The notes below the pieces were generated by a model. The model was not told the origin of the DNA. It saw nothing but the letters and a program-made list of their open reading frames with translations, and ran no database searches. A program made the position numbers and the translations under genes. Shown here piece after piece: positions 14,317 through 14,746 of a DNA stretch of 14,746 nucleotides (its first letter is position 1; each line of letters starts with the position of its first letter). Origin of the DNA: Calditrichia bacterium (GTDB taxonomy: Bacteria; Calditrichota; Calditrichia; RBG-13-44-9; J075); the NCBI GenBank assembly GCA_020635015.1, contig JACKAP010000032.1, positions 1 to 14,746 on the forward strand. Reading direction: 5' to 3'.

Positions 14317-14726
14317 AGCGTCATAGTGATGCAACAAAATCGATAGTTTTTGCAACCAGTCTGGTGGAATTTAATGCACCGGCTATGATAGATTACCTCC
14401 AGAGGGATTCGGAACGCGCCGCTGTCCCGTCTGGAAGCAGGATGAACCGGTCGTGCCTTACCCTCCCGTGAGATACTCCGCAGCAAAGCAGTCTATCATA
14501 TAGATACCGTTATTGGCCTGAACAGCGCTTTTTGTTCCGGCGATTGCAAACGTTTATCTAAATGAAGGGGGTGTGCTCATTAAGTCTGTGCCTACCATCC
14601 TCAGAAACCTTCTAAAACAAATTTTTTCCTGATAGATCGGGTAATCAGATCGGTCAAAAAGGCTATATGCCCACAGTTGTCGATCCATAAAGCCTATTTT
14701 ATCACCTGATCTTTGATAATTGATGA
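14317..14726. other. Gene-free region with several potential hairpins
   Basis: No open frame here looks like a gene. Visible structure: palindrome ACCAGTCTGGT at 14355-14365; a bulged hairpin at 14399-14434 (CCAGAGGGA/TCCC-TCTGG with an inner CGG/CCG); and an inverted pair TATGATAGA 14384-14392 / TCTATCATA 14492-14500 that would enclose that hairpin. This may be a structured RNA or a decayed mobile element; I recognise neither. Confidence 0.35.
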
Positions 14727-14746
14727 GTGGCAGTGGCAGCAGCAGC
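14727..14746. repeat. GGCAGT repeat at the window end (partial)
   Basis: GTGGCAGTGGCAGCAGCAGC repeats the left arm type seen at 14228 and has the same preceding GA. It runs off the window, so its partner arm cannot be seen. Confidence 0.7.

Noticed and set aside
14383..14480. Possible cobalamin riboswitch (AGGGATTCGG...GCTGTCCCG resembles its core)
   Set aside because: The conserved GTGNNAATC stretch is missing, and no B12-related gene follows in the window.
14217..14486. 89-codon minus-strand frame in the tail
   Set aside because: Its C-terminal part is the translated GGCAGT repeat (serine/glycine run) and the rest lacks any domain or spaced ribosome site.

Overview
The window looks like a moderately GC-rich bacterial chromosome, probably from the FCB superphylum or a neighbour (Calditrichota or candidate division KSB1 are the best guesses). 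Two things point there: the very large sensor/kinase/receiver/AraC hybrid with double propellers, and the secreted S9 and DUF885 peptidases. Most genes have clear Shine-Dalgarno sites and two probably start at TTG, which argues against typical Bacteroidota. This is inference from gene content; no rRNA or other marker is present.

Layout. Six genes read on the minus strand and one on the plus strand. From the left: a molybdopterin (DMSO reductase superfamily) oxidoreductase cut by the window edge (1-1440); upstream of it, and probably in the same operon, a protein with a DUF2007-like segment and TPRs (1498-2559); a region of inverted 7-bp tandem repeats (2619-2798); an OmpR/PhoB-type response regulator without a kinase beside it (2805-3521); a secreted dipeptidyl peptidase IV-like S9 peptidase (3730-6159); a repeat-filled gap; a secreted DUF885 protein (6515-8194); another repeat-filled gap; a solitary SPP-motif DNA methyltransferase (8467-9717). 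Diverging from it on the plus strand is a 1413-residue hybrid two-component system (9933-14174). The last 570 bases hold repeats and hairpins but no gene I can support.

How the parts fit. The TPR protein and oxidoreductase are likely co-transcribed from a promoter at about 2588-2615. The two exported peptidases suggest a peptide-degrading lifestyle, but each is flanked by its own repeats and they need not be one operon. The methyltransferase and the hybrid kinase share a divergent control region with opposed sigma70-like promoters and a perfect 18-bp dyad (9844-9861).

The most striking feature is a recurring type of repeat: short-period, G-rich tandem units (period 6, 7 or 9-10) followed by the inverted complement of the same units. 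Such elements fill most intergenic gaps, and two related ones lie in frame inside the hybrid kinase gene, one within the ATPase domain and one in the linker before the receiver. The same gene also changes sharply in third-position GC between its propeller part and its kinase part.
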